From assembly GCF_003634585.1 (NCBI RefSeq), contig NZ_RBLG01000003.1, positions 186,001-250,000 of the forward strand: a DNA stretch of 64,000 nucleotides, given 5' to 3'. The notes under the pieces are model-generated. The model searched no databases and had not been told where the DNA came from. It saw nothing but the letters and a program-made list of their open reading frames with translations. Positions within the stretch are counted from its first letter, which is position 1. Each line of letters begins with the position of its first letter. The position numbers and the translations under genes were made by a program. The DNA comes from Gillisia mitskevichiae (GTDB lineage Bacteria > Bacteroidota > Bacteroidia > Flavobacteriales > Flavobacteriaceae). This document shows, one piece after another, positions 44,424 through 54,034 of the stretch.

Positions 44424-46835
44424 ATGCAAAGCGAAATTCAATCAAAAGAATCTATATCCTTTGAAGATTTTAAAACGCAAGTTTTAGAAGATTATAAAAT
44501 TGCCGTTACCAGTAGAGAATGTAGTCTATTGGGGAGAAGAGAAGTGTTAACGGGCAAGGCAAAATTCGGGATATTTGGAGATGGGAAGGAAATTCCACAG
44601 TTGGCATTGGCCAAAGCTTTTAAAAATGGAGATTTTCGTTCAGGTTATTATAGGGATCAAACCTTTATGATGGCTATTGGCGAACTTACTATAGAGCAAT
44701 TTTTTGCTGGATTATATGCAGATACAAATATAGATAATGAACCGATGTCTGGCGGTAGACAAATGGGAGGACATTTTGCTACTCAAAGTTTGGAAGCAGA
44801 TGGATCTTGGAAAAATTTGATGCAGCAAAAGAACTCCAGTGCAGATATTTCTCCAACTGCAGGCCAAATGCCAAGACTTCTTGGATTGGCTCAGGCTTCT
44901 AAAATATATAGAAATGTAGAAGGTATAGATGCTGAAAAATTTTCTGACAATGGAAATGAAATAGCTTGGGGAACTATTGGTAACGCTAGTACCAGTGAAG
45001 GCCATTTTTGGGAAACCATTAATGCTGCCGGAGTGCTACAAGTACCAATGGTAATGAGTGTTTGGGATGATGAATATGGAATTTCTGTTCACGCTAAGCA
45101 TCAAACCACAAAAGAAAACATCTCTGAAATACTTAAAGGTTTTCAAAGAGATGAAGAGAAAAAAGGATACGAAATTATTGTAGTGAATGGTTGGAATTAT
45201 GTTGCTCTTGTAGAGGCTTACGAGAAAGCCTCAAGAATTGCAAGATCCACCCACTCCCCTGTTCTTATTCATGTAAATGAACTAACACAACCGCAAGGTC
45301 ACTCTACATCTGGTTCTCATGAACGTTATAAAGATGAAGATAGATTATCTTGGGAAAGAGAATTTGATTGTAATGTAAAGTTCAAGGAATGGGTTTTAGA
45401 AAATAATTTTGCTTCAGAAGAAGAATTAGAAGCTATAGATAAGGACATCAAAAAACAGGTAAGAGACGGGAAAAAAGCGGCATGGACGGCATACAGCCAA
45501 CCCATGAAAGATAAACTTTCAGACTTACTGCCTATACTAGAAAATGCAGCGGCAAATAGTGAAGATAAGGATGCTATTGAATTTATGATAAAGGAACTTG
45601 CAGAAATAAAAGATCCTCTAAAAAAAGATCTTCTGGTAGTTGCAAGAAAGAGTTTACGATATATGATAGGATTAGATAGCAGTGCTAAATCTGATCTCAT
45701 AAATTGGATTGAAAAGTATACCTCTACCTCTCAACCAGAATATAGCAGCAATCTCTACAGTGAATCTACTAACAATGCCTTGTCTATTGAAGAAGTAGCA
45801 GCGACTTATGACGACGATGCAAAGGATGTTGATGCTAGAATTATATTAAGAGATAACTTCGATAAGATTTTCGCTAATAAACCTGAGACATTGATCTTTG
45901 GGGAAGATAGTGGAGCCATTGGAGATGTAAATCAAGGTTTGGAAGGACTTCAGGAAAAATATGGAGAACTACGTGTTGCAGATGTTGGAATTCGTGAAGC
46001 TACTATATTAGGTCAAGGTTTAGGAATGGCAATGAGAGGCCTACGTCCTATTGCTGAAATACAATATTTAGATTATATCTTGTACGCTCTTCAGATCATG
46101 AGTGATGATCTTGCAACAGTACAATACAGAACCAAAGGGAAGCAAAAAGCACCGCTAATTGTTAGAACCAGAGGACATAGATTAGAAGGTATCTGGCATA
46201 GTGGGTCGCCAATGGGAGCCTTGGTACATTTACTTAGAGGAATCCATATTTTGGTACCTAGAAACATGACTAAGGCCGCTGGATTTTATAACACGCTATT
46301 AGAAGCAGATGAACCTGCATTGGTGATAGAATGTTTAAATGGTTACCGACTTAAAGAAAAGTTACCAAATAACTTTGGAGAATTTAGAACAGCTTTAGGA
46401 GTTGTAGAAACTATCAAAGAAGGATCAGATATTACTTTGGTTTCTTATGGTTCTACACTAAGGTTGGTTGAAGAAGCTGCAAATGAATTAGAATTAGTTG
46501 GAATAAATGCTGAAGTAATAGATGTTCAATCTCTATTACCTTTCGATATTAATAAGGACATTGTAAAAAGTGTTGCTAAAACTAATAGACTATTAGTGAT
46601 AGATGAAGATGTTCCCGGTGGAGCTTCTGCATATATTATGCAGGAAATTCTAGAGAATCAGAATGCCTATATTCATTTAGACAGTAAGCCACAAACCTTA
46701 ACTGCTAAAGAACATAGACCAGCTTATGGAACAGATGGAGATTATTTCTCCAAACCTTCTACGGAAGATATCTATGAAAAAATATATGCTATTATGAATG
46801 AAGCTAATCCTTCTAAGTTTCCGAAACTGAGATAG
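44424..46835 (+). CDS. Alpha-keto-acid dehydrogenase E1, alpha and beta subunits fused
   Basis: This 803-residue cytosolic enzyme joins an E1-alpha-like half (about 1-390, FRSGYYRDQTFMMAIGELT, TSEGHFWETINAAGVLQVPM) to an E1-beta half (about 450-800, LIFGEDSGAIGDVNQGLEGL, GIREATILGQGLGMAMRGLR, RTRGHRLEGIWHSGSPMGAL). The thiamine diphosphate motif is altered: GTIGN and VWDDEYG stand where GDG and NN are usual. The fusion is characteristic of Bacteroidetes branched-chain 2-oxo acid or related dehydrogenases, with E2 and E3 elsewhere. It is a single-gene transcript with a strong promoter and terminator. Confidence 0.87.
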   Translation: MQSEIQSKESISFEDFKTQVLEDYKIAVTSRECSLLGRREVLTGKAKFGIFGDGKEIPQLALAKAFKNGDFRSGYYRDQTFMMAIGELTIEQFFAGLYADTNIDNEPMSGGRQMGGHFATQSLEADGSWKNLMQQKNSSADISPTAGQMPRLLGLAQASKIYRNVEGIDAEKFSDNGNEIAWGTIGNASTSEGHFWETINAAGVLQVPMVMSVWDDEYGISVHAKHQTTKENISEILKGFQRDEEKKGYEIIVVNGWNYVALVEAYEKASRIARSTHSPVLIHVNELTQPQGHSTSGSHERYKDEDRLSWEREFDCNVKFKEWVLENNFASEEELEAIDKDIKKQVRDGKKAAWTAYSQPMKDKLSDLLPILENAAANSEDKDAIEFMIKELAEIKDPLKKDLLVVARKSLRYMIGLDSSAKSDLINWIEKYTSTSQPEYSSNLYSESTNNALSIEEVAATYDDDAKDVDARIILRDNFDKIFANKPETLIFGEDSGAIGDVNQGLEGLQEKYGELRVADVGIREATILGQGLGMAMRGLRPIAEIQYLDYILYALQIMSDDLATVQYRTKGKQKAPLIVRTRGHRLEGIWHSGSPMGALVHLLRGIHILVPRNMTKAAGFYNTLLEADEPALVIECLNGYRLKEKLPNNFGEFRTALGVVETIKEGSDITLVSYGSTLRLVEEAANELELVGINAEVIDVQSLLPFDINKDIVKSVAKTNRLLVIDEDVPGGASAYIMQEILENQNAYIHLDSKPQTLTAKEHRPAYGTDGDYFSKPSTEDIYEKIYAIMNEANPSKFPKLR

Positions 46836-46857
46836 ACACTAAAATCATTTTTATAAA

Positions 46858-46887
46858 AAGCCCCGTTCTAAAATTAGAACGGGGCTT
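46858..46887 (+). terminator. Terminator of the fused E1 gene
   Basis: Arms AAGCCCCGTTCTA and TAGAACGGGGCTT, followed by a T-run, lie 22 bp past the stop codon. Confidence 0.9.
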
Positions 46888-46921
46888 TTTTTATATCATT
46901 TAACTTTCTATAGTCAAGCTG

Positions 46922-46939
46922 TCCCGATGGCTATCGGGA
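46922..46939. repeat. Short intergenic palindrome TCCCGAT-ggct-ATCGGGA
   Basis: A perfect 7-bp-arm inverted repeat lies in the intergenic stretch after the E1 terminator. TATCGGGATA occurs again about 70 bp on (near 47001). The sequence AAGCTGTC precedes both this element and a related one near 62391, so it may be a small interspersed palindromic repeat. Confidence 0.4.
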
Positions 46940-47099
46940 ATGTTTCAATTTCTCTTAACATTTTAATTAATAATATATCCTGAAATAATTCCCCTAGCTA
47001 TATCGGGATAGGATGACGATATTTAATGGCCTATAATTTTGATTTAGTCTATCTATCCTTGATGTGTTTAGGAATTTTATTTCAGAACTTAAACCAAAT

Positions 47100-48608
47100 C
47101 TACATCCAACTACTTGAATTAGTTTCAACTTTATAAAACATATAGTTAATATAAGGGAGTATATTATTGTTTACTGCCCGAAATGGAATATCTCCTCCTG
47201 CAGTATGAAAAACAATATTTGCTAAGTTCCGTTTTTTATACCATAAGGGTTGAGAGATACTAATAGACTGGATCTTGTAAATCTCAAATCGCTCTTCTAT
47301 TTTACTCCAAACTCCATATTTCTTGTAAACGAATTCTTCTGTAATAATCAGTTTTAGCGACCTGAACATTAAAATTTGCCATATTACCCCAATAATAGAA
47401 TATAGGCCTATAAATAAAAGCCAGATCTTAATAGAAATTGCATCTATAAAAACAACTGTAAGATAACTTACCAAGGCAGGTATCAATAATAATAGTAAGT
47501 ATCTAATTAAGAGGACTCTATTTGGTGAAAATGATCTTTCAATATTGCTGGATCTATTTGAATAAAGAAAGGAATTTACTTTAGAAACAGTGTCTTCATC
47601 CAAGCCTGGAATTTTGATCTTACTTTTCTGCAAGTCATTTTCTGAATTGGCCAGCGAAATACGCACCTGATATAAATTCAACCATTTCTGAACCGGATTG
47701 GTAATTACTTGTAACATTTGCACGCGTTTGGGCTTTAAAGAAACTTTTGTATTTGTATTTAAGCCCATCTCCAACTCTAAACTATCTTTGGTTTGAGTTA
47801 ATTTTAAATTGAAATATTTAATAAATACTTCAGCTATAGTTATTAAAATACTAAGCAGCAGAACAAAAAATGCAATCAACATAAATATCGACACAGATTC
47901 CAAAGGTCCAGACAATTCACTTAAATATTCCTGTAGCGTATCAGAATATTCTTCGGACACTGTTCTTAATTCATTATAAATAGTTGCGAAAAACGCAGAC
48001 ATTAATACTAAACCTCGCAAATAATTAGTGCTAATTCCTATTTTCAATAAGCTTAAAAAACTCAATTTATGAGACCAATCTTGATTTTGATTTGAGTTTT
48101 TAGACATTTCTGCCTCAGTGATATTAACGGAATATTTATCTCTTACTTCAATTAGAATTCCCAAGAGTTGGTTTGCTCTCTCATTAGAAATAGCATTTAT
48201 ATTTATTTCCTCTTCTTTACTCCCGGCTGTTTCAATTACAAAACTACTAACATCTAAAATGCGTTGTAGAATAGAGCGTTTAATATATACCTGCTGAATT
48301 CTATCAAAAGGAATTGCAATATTCTCTTTATTAAAAACTCCTTTTTCCAGAATAAATTCTTGCTTCGCGTAATCTATATGAAATAGAAATCTTCTATAAT
48401 AAACAAAACTGTAAATAAGAATAAGAATGGTTGCACCCCCCAAACCCAACGAAATGTAAATTATTGTGGATATACTTGGGCCAGTGAATAAGAAATATAT
48501 AATAATGGCCCAAAATCCTTTTAATAAATTGAAAATCTTAGTTAGAAAAATTAATAAGACCCCAATTTGAGATTGTCTCTGAGGTGCTCCAAATAAATTA
48601 GAATTCAT
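47100..48608 (-). CDS. Membrane protein with bacterial PH (DUF304/bPH2) domains, YdbT-like
   Basis: This 502-residue protein alternates pairs of transmembrane helices (about 15-60, 205-260, 355-405) with three PH-like domains, recognisable by EKGVFNKENIAIPFDRIQQV, LKPKRVQMLQVITNPVQKWL and KKYGVWSKIEERFEIYKIQS. It resembles B. subtilis YdbT, whose role is poorly known (resistance to membrane-active compounds has been reported). It overlaps the 3' end of the upstream YdbS-like gene by 11 bp, so the two are translationally coupled. Confidence 0.8.
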   Translation of the reverse strand: MNSNLFGAPQRQSQIGVLLIFLTKIFNLLKGFWAIIIYFLFTGPSISTIIYISLGLGGATILILIYSFVYYRRFLFHIDYAKQEFILEKGVFNKENIAIPFDRIQQVYIKRSILQRILDVSSFVIETAGSKEEEININAISNERANQLLGILIEVRDKYSVNITEAEMSKNSNQNQDWSHKLSFLSLLKIGISTNYLRGLVLMSAFFATIYNELRTVSEEYSDTLQEYLSELSGPLESVSIFMLIAFFVLLLSILITIAEVFIKYFNLKLTQTKDSLELEMGLNTNTKVSLKPKRVQMLQVITNPVQKWLNLYQVRISLANSENDLQKSKIKIPGLDEDTVSKVNSFLYSNRSSNIERSFSPNRVLLIRYLLLLLIPALVSYLTVVFIDAISIKIWLLFIGLYSIIGVIWQILMFRSLKLIITEEFVYKKYGVWSKIEERFEIYKIQSISISQPLWYKKRNLANIVFHTAGGDIPFRAVNNNILPYINYMFYKVETNSSSWM

Positions 48609-49113
48609 CTGAAGTAAGCTTTGTGGCCAAAGCCTCTTTTAACCGGACCGCAAGTTCTGGAGCAAGTCCTGTAATTATTATATCACTACCGCTACCCCCA
48701 GCGGTAAAAATCTTAAGAGTAGCTATCTTAAGCATCTTATCCAGTAAATCTCTGGAAATGGATACATGCTGAATTCTATTAAATGGAACTACCGTAGTTT
48801 TAGTAACCAAATTACCTCTTCTATATAAAATATCCTTTTCTCGAAGAGCAAATCCATAATTCTTTTGAAGCTTAGAAATGTTCCAAAATTGAAAACCAAA
48901 GTATAAAATGACGGCAGTAATGAGTAATATTAATTGGGCTTGTCCAATTCTAAAATAAAATAAGATCCCACAACCAAGTATTGCCGCACACAAAAATAGA
49001 GTGTTTAGTAGATTAGCCTTTATAAGATTATTTTTAGAAATCGCCTGAAAATCTACTGTCTCGAATTGAGGCAATGAATTAATATCTATTTCCTGATTGG
49101 TAAAATTTTCCAT
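48598..49113 (-). CDS. Membrane protein with one bacterial PH domain, YdbS-like
   Basis: This protein of about 171 residues starts at the ATG at 49113, which overlaps the menB stop as TAATG; an alternative ATG at 49125 would add MASI. Two transmembrane helices (about 30-75) precede a PH-like domain (YRRGNLVTKTTVVPFNRIQH, LDKMLKIATLKIFTAGGSGS). It is the usual partner of the YdbT-like protein downstream, with which it overlaps by 11 bp. The menB-ydbS-ydbT order suggests one transcript, but no functional link to menaquinone is known to me. Confidence 0.8.
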   Translation of the reverse strand: MENFTNQEIDINSLPQFETVDFQAISKNNLIKANLLNTLFLCAAILGCGILFYFRIGQAQLILLITAVILYFGFQFWNISKLQKNYGFALREKDILYRRGNLVTKTTVVPFNRIQHVSISRDLLDKMLKIATLKIFTAGGSGSDIIITGLAPELAVRLKEALATKLTSDEF

Positions 49114-49952
49114 TATGGAAGCCATTTCTTCTCAAAATTAGGTTTGCGTTTTTCTAAAAATGCATCTCTACCTTCTTTAGCTTCCTCTGTCATATAGGCA
49201 AGTCTAGTAGCTTCTCCTGCAAAAACTTGCTGTCCAACCATACCGTCATCTGTAAGATTCATTGCGAATTTCAACATTTTAATAGAAGTAGGTGATTTTG
49301 CCAATATTTCCTGAGCCCACTCGTAGGCCGTGTTTTCTAAATTTGCATGTGGAATAACCGCATTTACCATTCCCATTTCAAAAGCCTCTTTTGCAGAATA
49401 ATTTCTTCCTAAGAAAAAGATCTCTCTTGCTCGTTTCTGCCCTACCATTTTCGCAAGGTATGCAGAACCATAGCCACCATCGAAACTAGTAACGTCTGCA
49501 TCGGTTTGTTTAAATATTGCATGTTCTTCACTAGCTAAAGTCATATCACACACTACATGCAAGCTATGCCCTCCTCCAACTGCCCATCCTGGCACCACAG
49601 CGATCACCACTTTAGGCATAAACCGTATTAAGCGTTGCACCTCTAATATATTAAGTCTATGCATTCCATCTTCACCTACGTAACCTTGATGTCCTCTGGC
49701 TTTCTGGTCGCCACCACTACAAAATGAATAAACTCCATCTTTAGAAGAAGGTCCTTCTGCAGAAAGTAAAACCACTCCTATAGAAGTATCTTCTTGCGCA
49801 TCGTAAAAGGCATCATATAATTCGCTTGTAGTTTTAGGCCTAAATGCATTGCGTATATCTGGTCTATTAAAAGCTATTCTTGCTACTCCATTAGCTTTTT
49901 TGTAAGTAATGTCCTCGTATGTTTTAGCAGTCTTCCAATCTATCTTGCTCAT
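49113..49952 (-). CDS. menB: 1,4-dihydroxy-2-naphthoyl-CoA synthase
   Basis: This 279-residue crotonase-fold enzyme has the MenB pattern: NGVARIAFNRPDIRNAFRP, YSFCSGGDQKARGHQGYVG (oxyanion-hole and MenB-specific Gly/Asp region), AVVPGWAVGGGHSLHVVCDM and DADVTSFDGGYGSAYLA. It cyclises o-succinylbenzoyl-CoA to DHNA-CoA in menaquinone synthesis. menD and menF lie 2-5 kb away on the same strand; menA, menC and menE are not in the window. Confidence 0.95.
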   Translation of the reverse strand: MSKIDWKTAKTYEDITYKKANGVARIAFNRPDIRNAFRPKTTSELYDAFYDAQEDTSIGVVLLSAEGPSSKDGVYSFCSGGDQKARGHQGYVGEDGMHRLNILEVQRLIRFMPKVVIAVVPGWAVGGGHSLHVVCDMTLASEEHAIFKQTDADVTSFDGGYGSAYLAKMVGQKRAREIFFLGRNYSAKEAFEMGMVNAVIPHANLENTAYEWAQEILAKSPTSIKMLKFAMNLTDDGMVGQQVFAGEATRLAYMTEEAKEGRDAFLEKRKPNFEKKWLP

Positions 49953-50040
49953 CTTTTTAATTTTTTATAAAAATAGAGTTTTTGTAAAACTGTACATAAT
50001 ATTAAACAAAGAAGAATTATTTAATAACTGGACAAAAAAA

Positions 50041-50064
50041 AGCCTGAGAAATCAATCTCAGGCT
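50041..50064 (-). terminator. Terminator of the DUF2059 gene
   Basis: Arms AGCCTGAGA and TCTCAGGCT are followed on the minus strand by eight T. It lies 22 bp past the stop codon. Confidence 0.85.
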
Positions 50065-50085
50065 CTAGAAGATATTATTTTATTC

Positions 50086-50487
50086 TTATTTAGAATATTT
50101 AGCCATTAAAGGTTGTAATTGCATACCCCATTGTTGACCAATTTGCATAGATTTTTCAGTAATTACTGGTAATTCCGCTGTCATTTTTTGTCCAACCGGA
50201 GTGGCGTAAAATGCAAGGATTTCATCTAATTCAGTTTCAGTAAAACTTTCCATGTACACAACTGCTAATTGATCGAATAAATCTTTCATGCTTTCTTTTA
50301 CCTCTGCTTTAAAAGCATCACGGTTTTCTTCAGCAACCATACCTACAATAGGTTTAAGCATTACGTCGAAAGTTGCACCAGAATTAATTTCAATTAATTG
50401 TACAGCTTTAGCTTTGTATGTAGATTCTTGTGCAAAGCCAGTGAATCCAACTAATAAAAATGCGATAACGTAAAAAGTGTTTTTCAT
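50086..50487 (-). CDS. DUF2059 domain secreted protein
   Basis: This 133-residue protein has a signal peptide (MKNTFYVIAFLLVGFTGFAQ) followed by a helical DUF2059 domain. Landmarks are VVYMESFTETELDEILAFYA and TPVGQKMTAELPVITEKSMQ, which match the family. DUF2059 proteins are periplasmic and of unknown role. A CAAAAATA (TATTTTTG on the minus strand, 50510-50517) gives a -7 box 23 bp before the start. It has its own terminator, so it appears monocistronic. Confidence 0.82.
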   Translation of the reverse strand: MKNTFYVIAFLLVGFTGFAQESTYKAKAVQLIEINSGATFDVMLKPIVGMVAEENRDAFKAEVKESMKDLFDQLAVVYMESFTETELDEILAFYATPVGQKMTAELPVITEKSMQIGQQWGMQLQPLMAKYSK

Positions 50488-50728
50488 AATTAAGTTTTTT
50501 TTTGAAGTTCAAAAATAGAATTATTTAGCACTTATAAAACTATAATGTGATTTTTTTCAGCAGTTGTAAATAAATATCCAAAGAAATCTTATCTAAATTT
50601 ATCAATTGCACAATTCTTGATATCTTTAGTTCCAATAATCTGCTGGCATGCTTTCGAGATGGGATTTTTCAAAAAACCTAAATAGATCAAAGTTAGCCCC
50701 AGTAACCACACCCAGAATGAGGGTTTAA

Positions 50729-51214
50729 ATGAAAAAAATGAAATATTTAGGTATACTTATAATATTATTAATTACTTCCACGTACGGAATTGCACAGGAA
50801 ATCCCTGTATTAAACTCTCCCGATGATTTTGTAATACAGCGTACAGAGATAATTCCTTCCCTTTCTATTCTAGCACCAGAAAATCCATATGTTGGGAAAT
50901 TTAAAATAAGAACAGTGAATTTTGATGTGAAAGATCAACCTATACAAATAAACCTTTCAGAGATAATGCGGGAAGAAGAACAGATGAGATCTAATAGATA
51001 TGTAGAATTGGAACCACCAGTACAGATCTCTCAAAAAAAGACTTCCGTTAGTTTTTCTGCAAATCCAAGAAATACCGATGCCAGATACTTTAACCAGAAT
51101 TTTAATCCATATTTACCTTCAAGAGGCGTAAGAAATACAGTATATAAAGATGCTTCAGAAACTACAAGACCTATATATTACAGCAGTTATTCTCCTTTTT
51201 ATAGAAGATACTAA
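50729..51214 (+). CDS. Secreted hypothetical protein
   Basis: This 161-residue protein has a signal peptide (MKKMKYLGILIILLITSTYG, cleavage near AQE). The mature part is strand-poor and rich in Pro, Arg, Asn and Tyr, with RYFNQNFNPYLPSRGVRNTV and a Tyr-rich end (YYSSYSPFYRRY). I recognise no domain. A second ATG three codons downstream is an equally good start. It converges with the cvfB gene, leaving 3 bp between the stop codons, and no terminator hairpin separates them. Confidence 0.6.
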   Translation: MKKMKYLGILIILLITSTYGIAQEIPVLNSPDDFVIQRTEIIPSLSILAPENPYVGKFKIRTVNFDVKDQPIQINLSEIMREEEQMRSNRYVELEPPVQISQKKTSVSFSANPRNTDARYFNQNFNPYLPSRGVRNTVYKDASETTRPIYYSSYSPFYRRY

Positions 51215-51217
51215 AGA

Positions 51218-52054
51218 TTAGTCATTCTTAAGGTATATTCCGTCATCCTTAATTTCTATCATTCTTTGCTTATAAAGTGTTCCAATAGCTTTCTTGAAAC
51301 TCTTTTTACTCATCTGTAAAACTCGTTGAATTTCGGTAGGATCAGATTTATCTGTAAGCTTTAAATGCCCTCCTTTTAAAGAGATCTCATTCAAAATACT
51401 TTGCGCATTTGGCTCTATACTTCTATAACCAGGACGTTGCAGTGTAACATCCAATTTTCCATCTGGTCTGGTTTTCTTGATCCAAGCTTTTAGGCGATCT
51501 CCAGGATTTAGATCCTGAAAAATATCATCTTTATAAATAAGTCCTTGATGTAATTCATTAACAATTACATTTACACCCAGATCTGTAGGATTTACCACAA
51601 TTATATCTACTTCTTCATAAGGTTCTACCGTGATCTCGGAGTTATCCATAAAAGCATTAGTCTTACTAGAAGCAACCAATCTGCCGGTATCTTCATCCAG
51701 ATAACAGAAAACAAGATACCAACTATCTTTACGCATTTTAGAAGCCATTTCTCTATAAGGCACAAAGAGATGCTTTTCTAAACCCCAGTCTAAAAATGCT
51801 CCAATATCTGAAACCTCCACACATTTTAAATAAGCAAATTCATCCAATTTAACATATGGATGTAGGGTTGTTGCCACCGGACGTTCAGAATGGTCTAAAT
51901 AAACAAAAACGTCTATTTCATCCCCAATATTAAAAGATTCCGGTTTATATTTATTTGGTAGTAATACTTCATCATCTCCAGATCCGGTTAAGAATAATCC
52001 CGGTTCGGTATCACGATCTATTATTAATGTATGGTATTGTCCTATATTAAGCAT
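51218..52054 (-). CDS. CvfB/YitL-like S1 RNA-binding protein
   Basis: This 278-residue protein has tandem S1-like domains (GQYHTLIIDRDTEPGLFLTG; FAYLKCVEVSDIGAFLDWGL; a third about 140-210) and a C-terminal winged helix (IQRVLQMSKKSFKKAIGTLY), the architecture of CvfB (conserved virulence factor B). CvfB binds RNA and influences virulence and regulatory gene expression in staphylococci. The role here is inferred only from the family. It has its own promoter on the minus strand and follows menD by 133 bp. Confidence 0.85.
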   Translation of the reverse strand: MLNIGQYHTLIIDRDTEPGLFLTGSGDDEVLLPNKYKPESFNIGDEIDVFVYLDHSERPVATTLHPYVKLDEFAYLKCVEVSDIGAFLDWGLEKHLFVPYREMASKMRKDSWYLVFCYLDEDTGRLVASSKTNAFMDNSEITVEPYEEVDIIVVNPTDLGVNVIVNELHQGLIYKDDIFQDLNPGDRLKAWIKKTRPDGKLDVTLQRPGYRSIEPNAQSILNEISLKGGHLKLTDKSDPTEIQRVLQMSKKSFKKAIGTLYKQRMIEIKDDGIYLKND

Positions 52055-52071
52055 AACTAAAATTTAAATGG

Positions 52072-52104
52072 CAAAGATACTTTATATTTTATGGGAAAAC
52101 TCAA
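52072..52104 (-). promoter_or_regulatory. Promoter of the cvfB-like gene (TTG-N22-TATCTTTG)
   Basis: On the minus strand TTG (52104-52102), a 22-bp spacer and TATCTTTG (52079-52072) fit the consensus, 17 bp before the ATG. Confidence 0.6.
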
Positions 52105-52187
52105 ATATTATGGCTTTATAAAAGCGTACGCAACGTATTAACTTCAACCATAAGATCATTAAATTAAGAATTTCAGTTCTTGAATAA

Positions 52188-53921
52188 TTAAGATTTGATA
52201 AAGTTAAAATATTCTAACAAAACCTCATCATTAAGGGATCTTGGAGTCATTATTTCTAAAAGTTTTGGTTTTTCTGATGAATTGAAAAATTTCTTCAACT
52301 CAGTACTTACTTGATCTGAATCTTCAGCACGAGAATATTCGAAGCTATACATCTCACAAAGTGATTTCGCATTAAGATCATGAATTGTTTCAAAATAAGT
52401 ATCAAAATTTTCTGTATCCTTATTCCCGGGAAGTATTCTAAAGATCCCTCCACCAGAATTATTAATTACAATAATTCTAAAATTTGAAGGAATATAATTA
52501 TTCCACAAGGCATTGCTATCATAGATAAAACTAAGGTCTCCGCATATAAGCAAAGTAGGATCTTTTTTAACTAAGGCTGCTCCAACAGCGGTAGAAACAC
52601 TACCATCTATCCCACTTGTTCCTCGATTACAAAAGATAGATTGTGAGACATCCCAATTAAAAAGTTGCGCATAACGTACCGTAGAACTATTACCAAGCTG
52701 TACATTATATTGCTTCGGAATTGAGGGAACTATAGATTGCATGGCCTTAAAATCTGAATAAGGGATCTTATTTACATAGATATCATGACGCTGTTTTCGA
52801 TGTTCATTAATCCTTTTCCAATGCTCCGCATAATCACTTTTTACTGAAATAGTTTCTGGAAAAAATTTCTGAAAGAAAGAATTCACCGAAGTTTCGAAAT
52901 GTTTATTTAAACAAAAGAAGGTATTATATGCCTTTTTAGGATCTATATGCCAATGTTGTTCTGGCTGAAAATCTCTTAAGAAAGATTTTATCTTTTTTGA
53001 AACTATCATCCCTCCAAAGGTCAAAAGGATATCTGGTTGTAATTCTGCGAATTGCTTTTCTACATCTTCAGATTTTTCAATTGGCCCGATCAAGGTATCT
53101 ATACGAGTAAAAAATTCTTCATGATCTACATTAGAAGTGGTTTCTGTTAAAACGATCACGGTAGGATCTTCAGCTAGAAGATCCAGATATTTTTGTTCTA
53201 CACTATTAGGCGCCATGACCCCTACAATGATCATTTTTCGCTTAGCTTTATTCCAGAGATCTAAATAGGGCTGTAGCTCCAACTTAGAATATACTCGCCG
53301 ACTAAGATCTGGTAGAATTTGAACCGGATCTGTGATCTTATTTTTTTCTAAAGAATATAGTGGCTCATAGAAAGGCACGTTTATATGCACCGGTCCATTA
53401 TTCTCTATGGCACTATTTAAGGCCAAATTGATCTCCCGCTCATTATGCCTGCGACTTTCAAATTGTTTCTGAAGCAACTTTTTATCTTGGGCTTCATTCT
53501 CCAAAACCAATTCTGAATAAAGATTCGCCGAATATAAAATATGATTCTCGAAAACGTTCTTTTGCCTAATTGTTTGCCCATCTCCAATATCTATACGCTC
53601 TATTGGTCTATCTGCAGAGATCACCACCAATGGGATATCACTATAATAAGCTTCAGCAATGGCGGGATAATAATTTAACAAGGCAGAACCGGAAGTACAA
53701 ACCACCGCAACTGGTTGTTTGATCTGCTGCGCTATTCCTAACGCAAAAAATGCAGCACAGCGTTCATCTACAATGCTGTAAGCATTAATTTCCGGATGAT
53801 TTGTGAAACCAATAGTTAATGGAGCATTTCGCGATCCTGGAGAGATCACCACATGTTTAATGTTCTTTGCAACACATAAAGCTACTATAGATTGGGCAAC
53901 TGGTATTTTGGAGTATTTCAC
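52188..53921 (-). CDS. menD: 2-succinyl-5-enolpyruvyl-6-hydroxy-3-cyclohexene-1-carboxylate synthase
   Basis: The 577-residue thiamine diphosphate enzyme starts at a GTG (53921), as no in-frame ATG lies upstream before a stop. Family landmarks are VVISPGSRNAPLTIGF, VDERCAAFFALGIAQ, VCTSGSALLNYYPAIAEAYY, and the cofactor site CNRGTSGIDGSVSTAVGAAL with GDLSFIYDSNALWN and VINNSGGGIFRILPG. It joins isochorismate and 2-oxoglutarate in menaquinone synthesis. menF lies 113 bp upstream, but a separate promoter is visible before menD. Confidence 0.95.
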   Translation of the reverse strand: MKYSKIPVAQSIVALCVAKNIKHVVISPGSRNAPLTIGFTNHPEINAYSIVDERCAAFFALGIAQQIKQPVAVVCTSGSALLNYYPAIAEAYYSDIPLVVISADRPIERIDIGDGQTIRQKNVFENHILYSANLYSELVLENEAQDKKLLQKQFESRRHNEREINLALNSAIENNGPVHINVPFYEPLYSLEKNKITDPVQILPDLSRRVYSKLELQPYLDLWNKAKRKMIIVGVMAPNSVEQKYLDLLAEDPTVIVLTETTSNVDHEEFFTRIDTLIGPIEKSEDVEKQFAELQPDILLTFGGMIVSKKIKSFLRDFQPEQHWHIDPKKAYNTFFCLNKHFETSVNSFFQKFFPETISVKSDYAEHWKRINEHRKQRHDIYVNKIPYSDFKAMQSIVPSIPKQYNVQLGNSSTVRYAQLFNWDVSQSIFCNRGTSGIDGSVSTAVGAALVKKDPTLLICGDLSFIYDSNALWNNYIPSNFRIIVINNSGGGIFRILPGNKDTENFDTYFETIHDLNAKSLCEMYSFEYSRAEDSDQVSTELKKFFNSSEKPKLLEIMTPRSLNDEVLLEYFNFIKS

Positions 53922-53956
53922 GATTACATTTTAAATGAAAATGAACAGAACGATAG

Positions 53957-53989
53957 CAAAATTAAGTGTTTTCTTTAAAATTGTATCAA
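53957..53989 (-). promoter_or_regulatory. menD promoter (TTG-N22-TAATTTTG)
   Basis: On the minus strand TTG (53989-53987), a 22-bp spacer and TAATTTTG (53964-53957) fit the consensus, 35 bp before the GTG start. Confidence 0.6.
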
Positions 53990-54034
53990 GCTCAAAATTA
54001 CAATTTTCCTAAGTCTTAATACAAGAGATTTACC

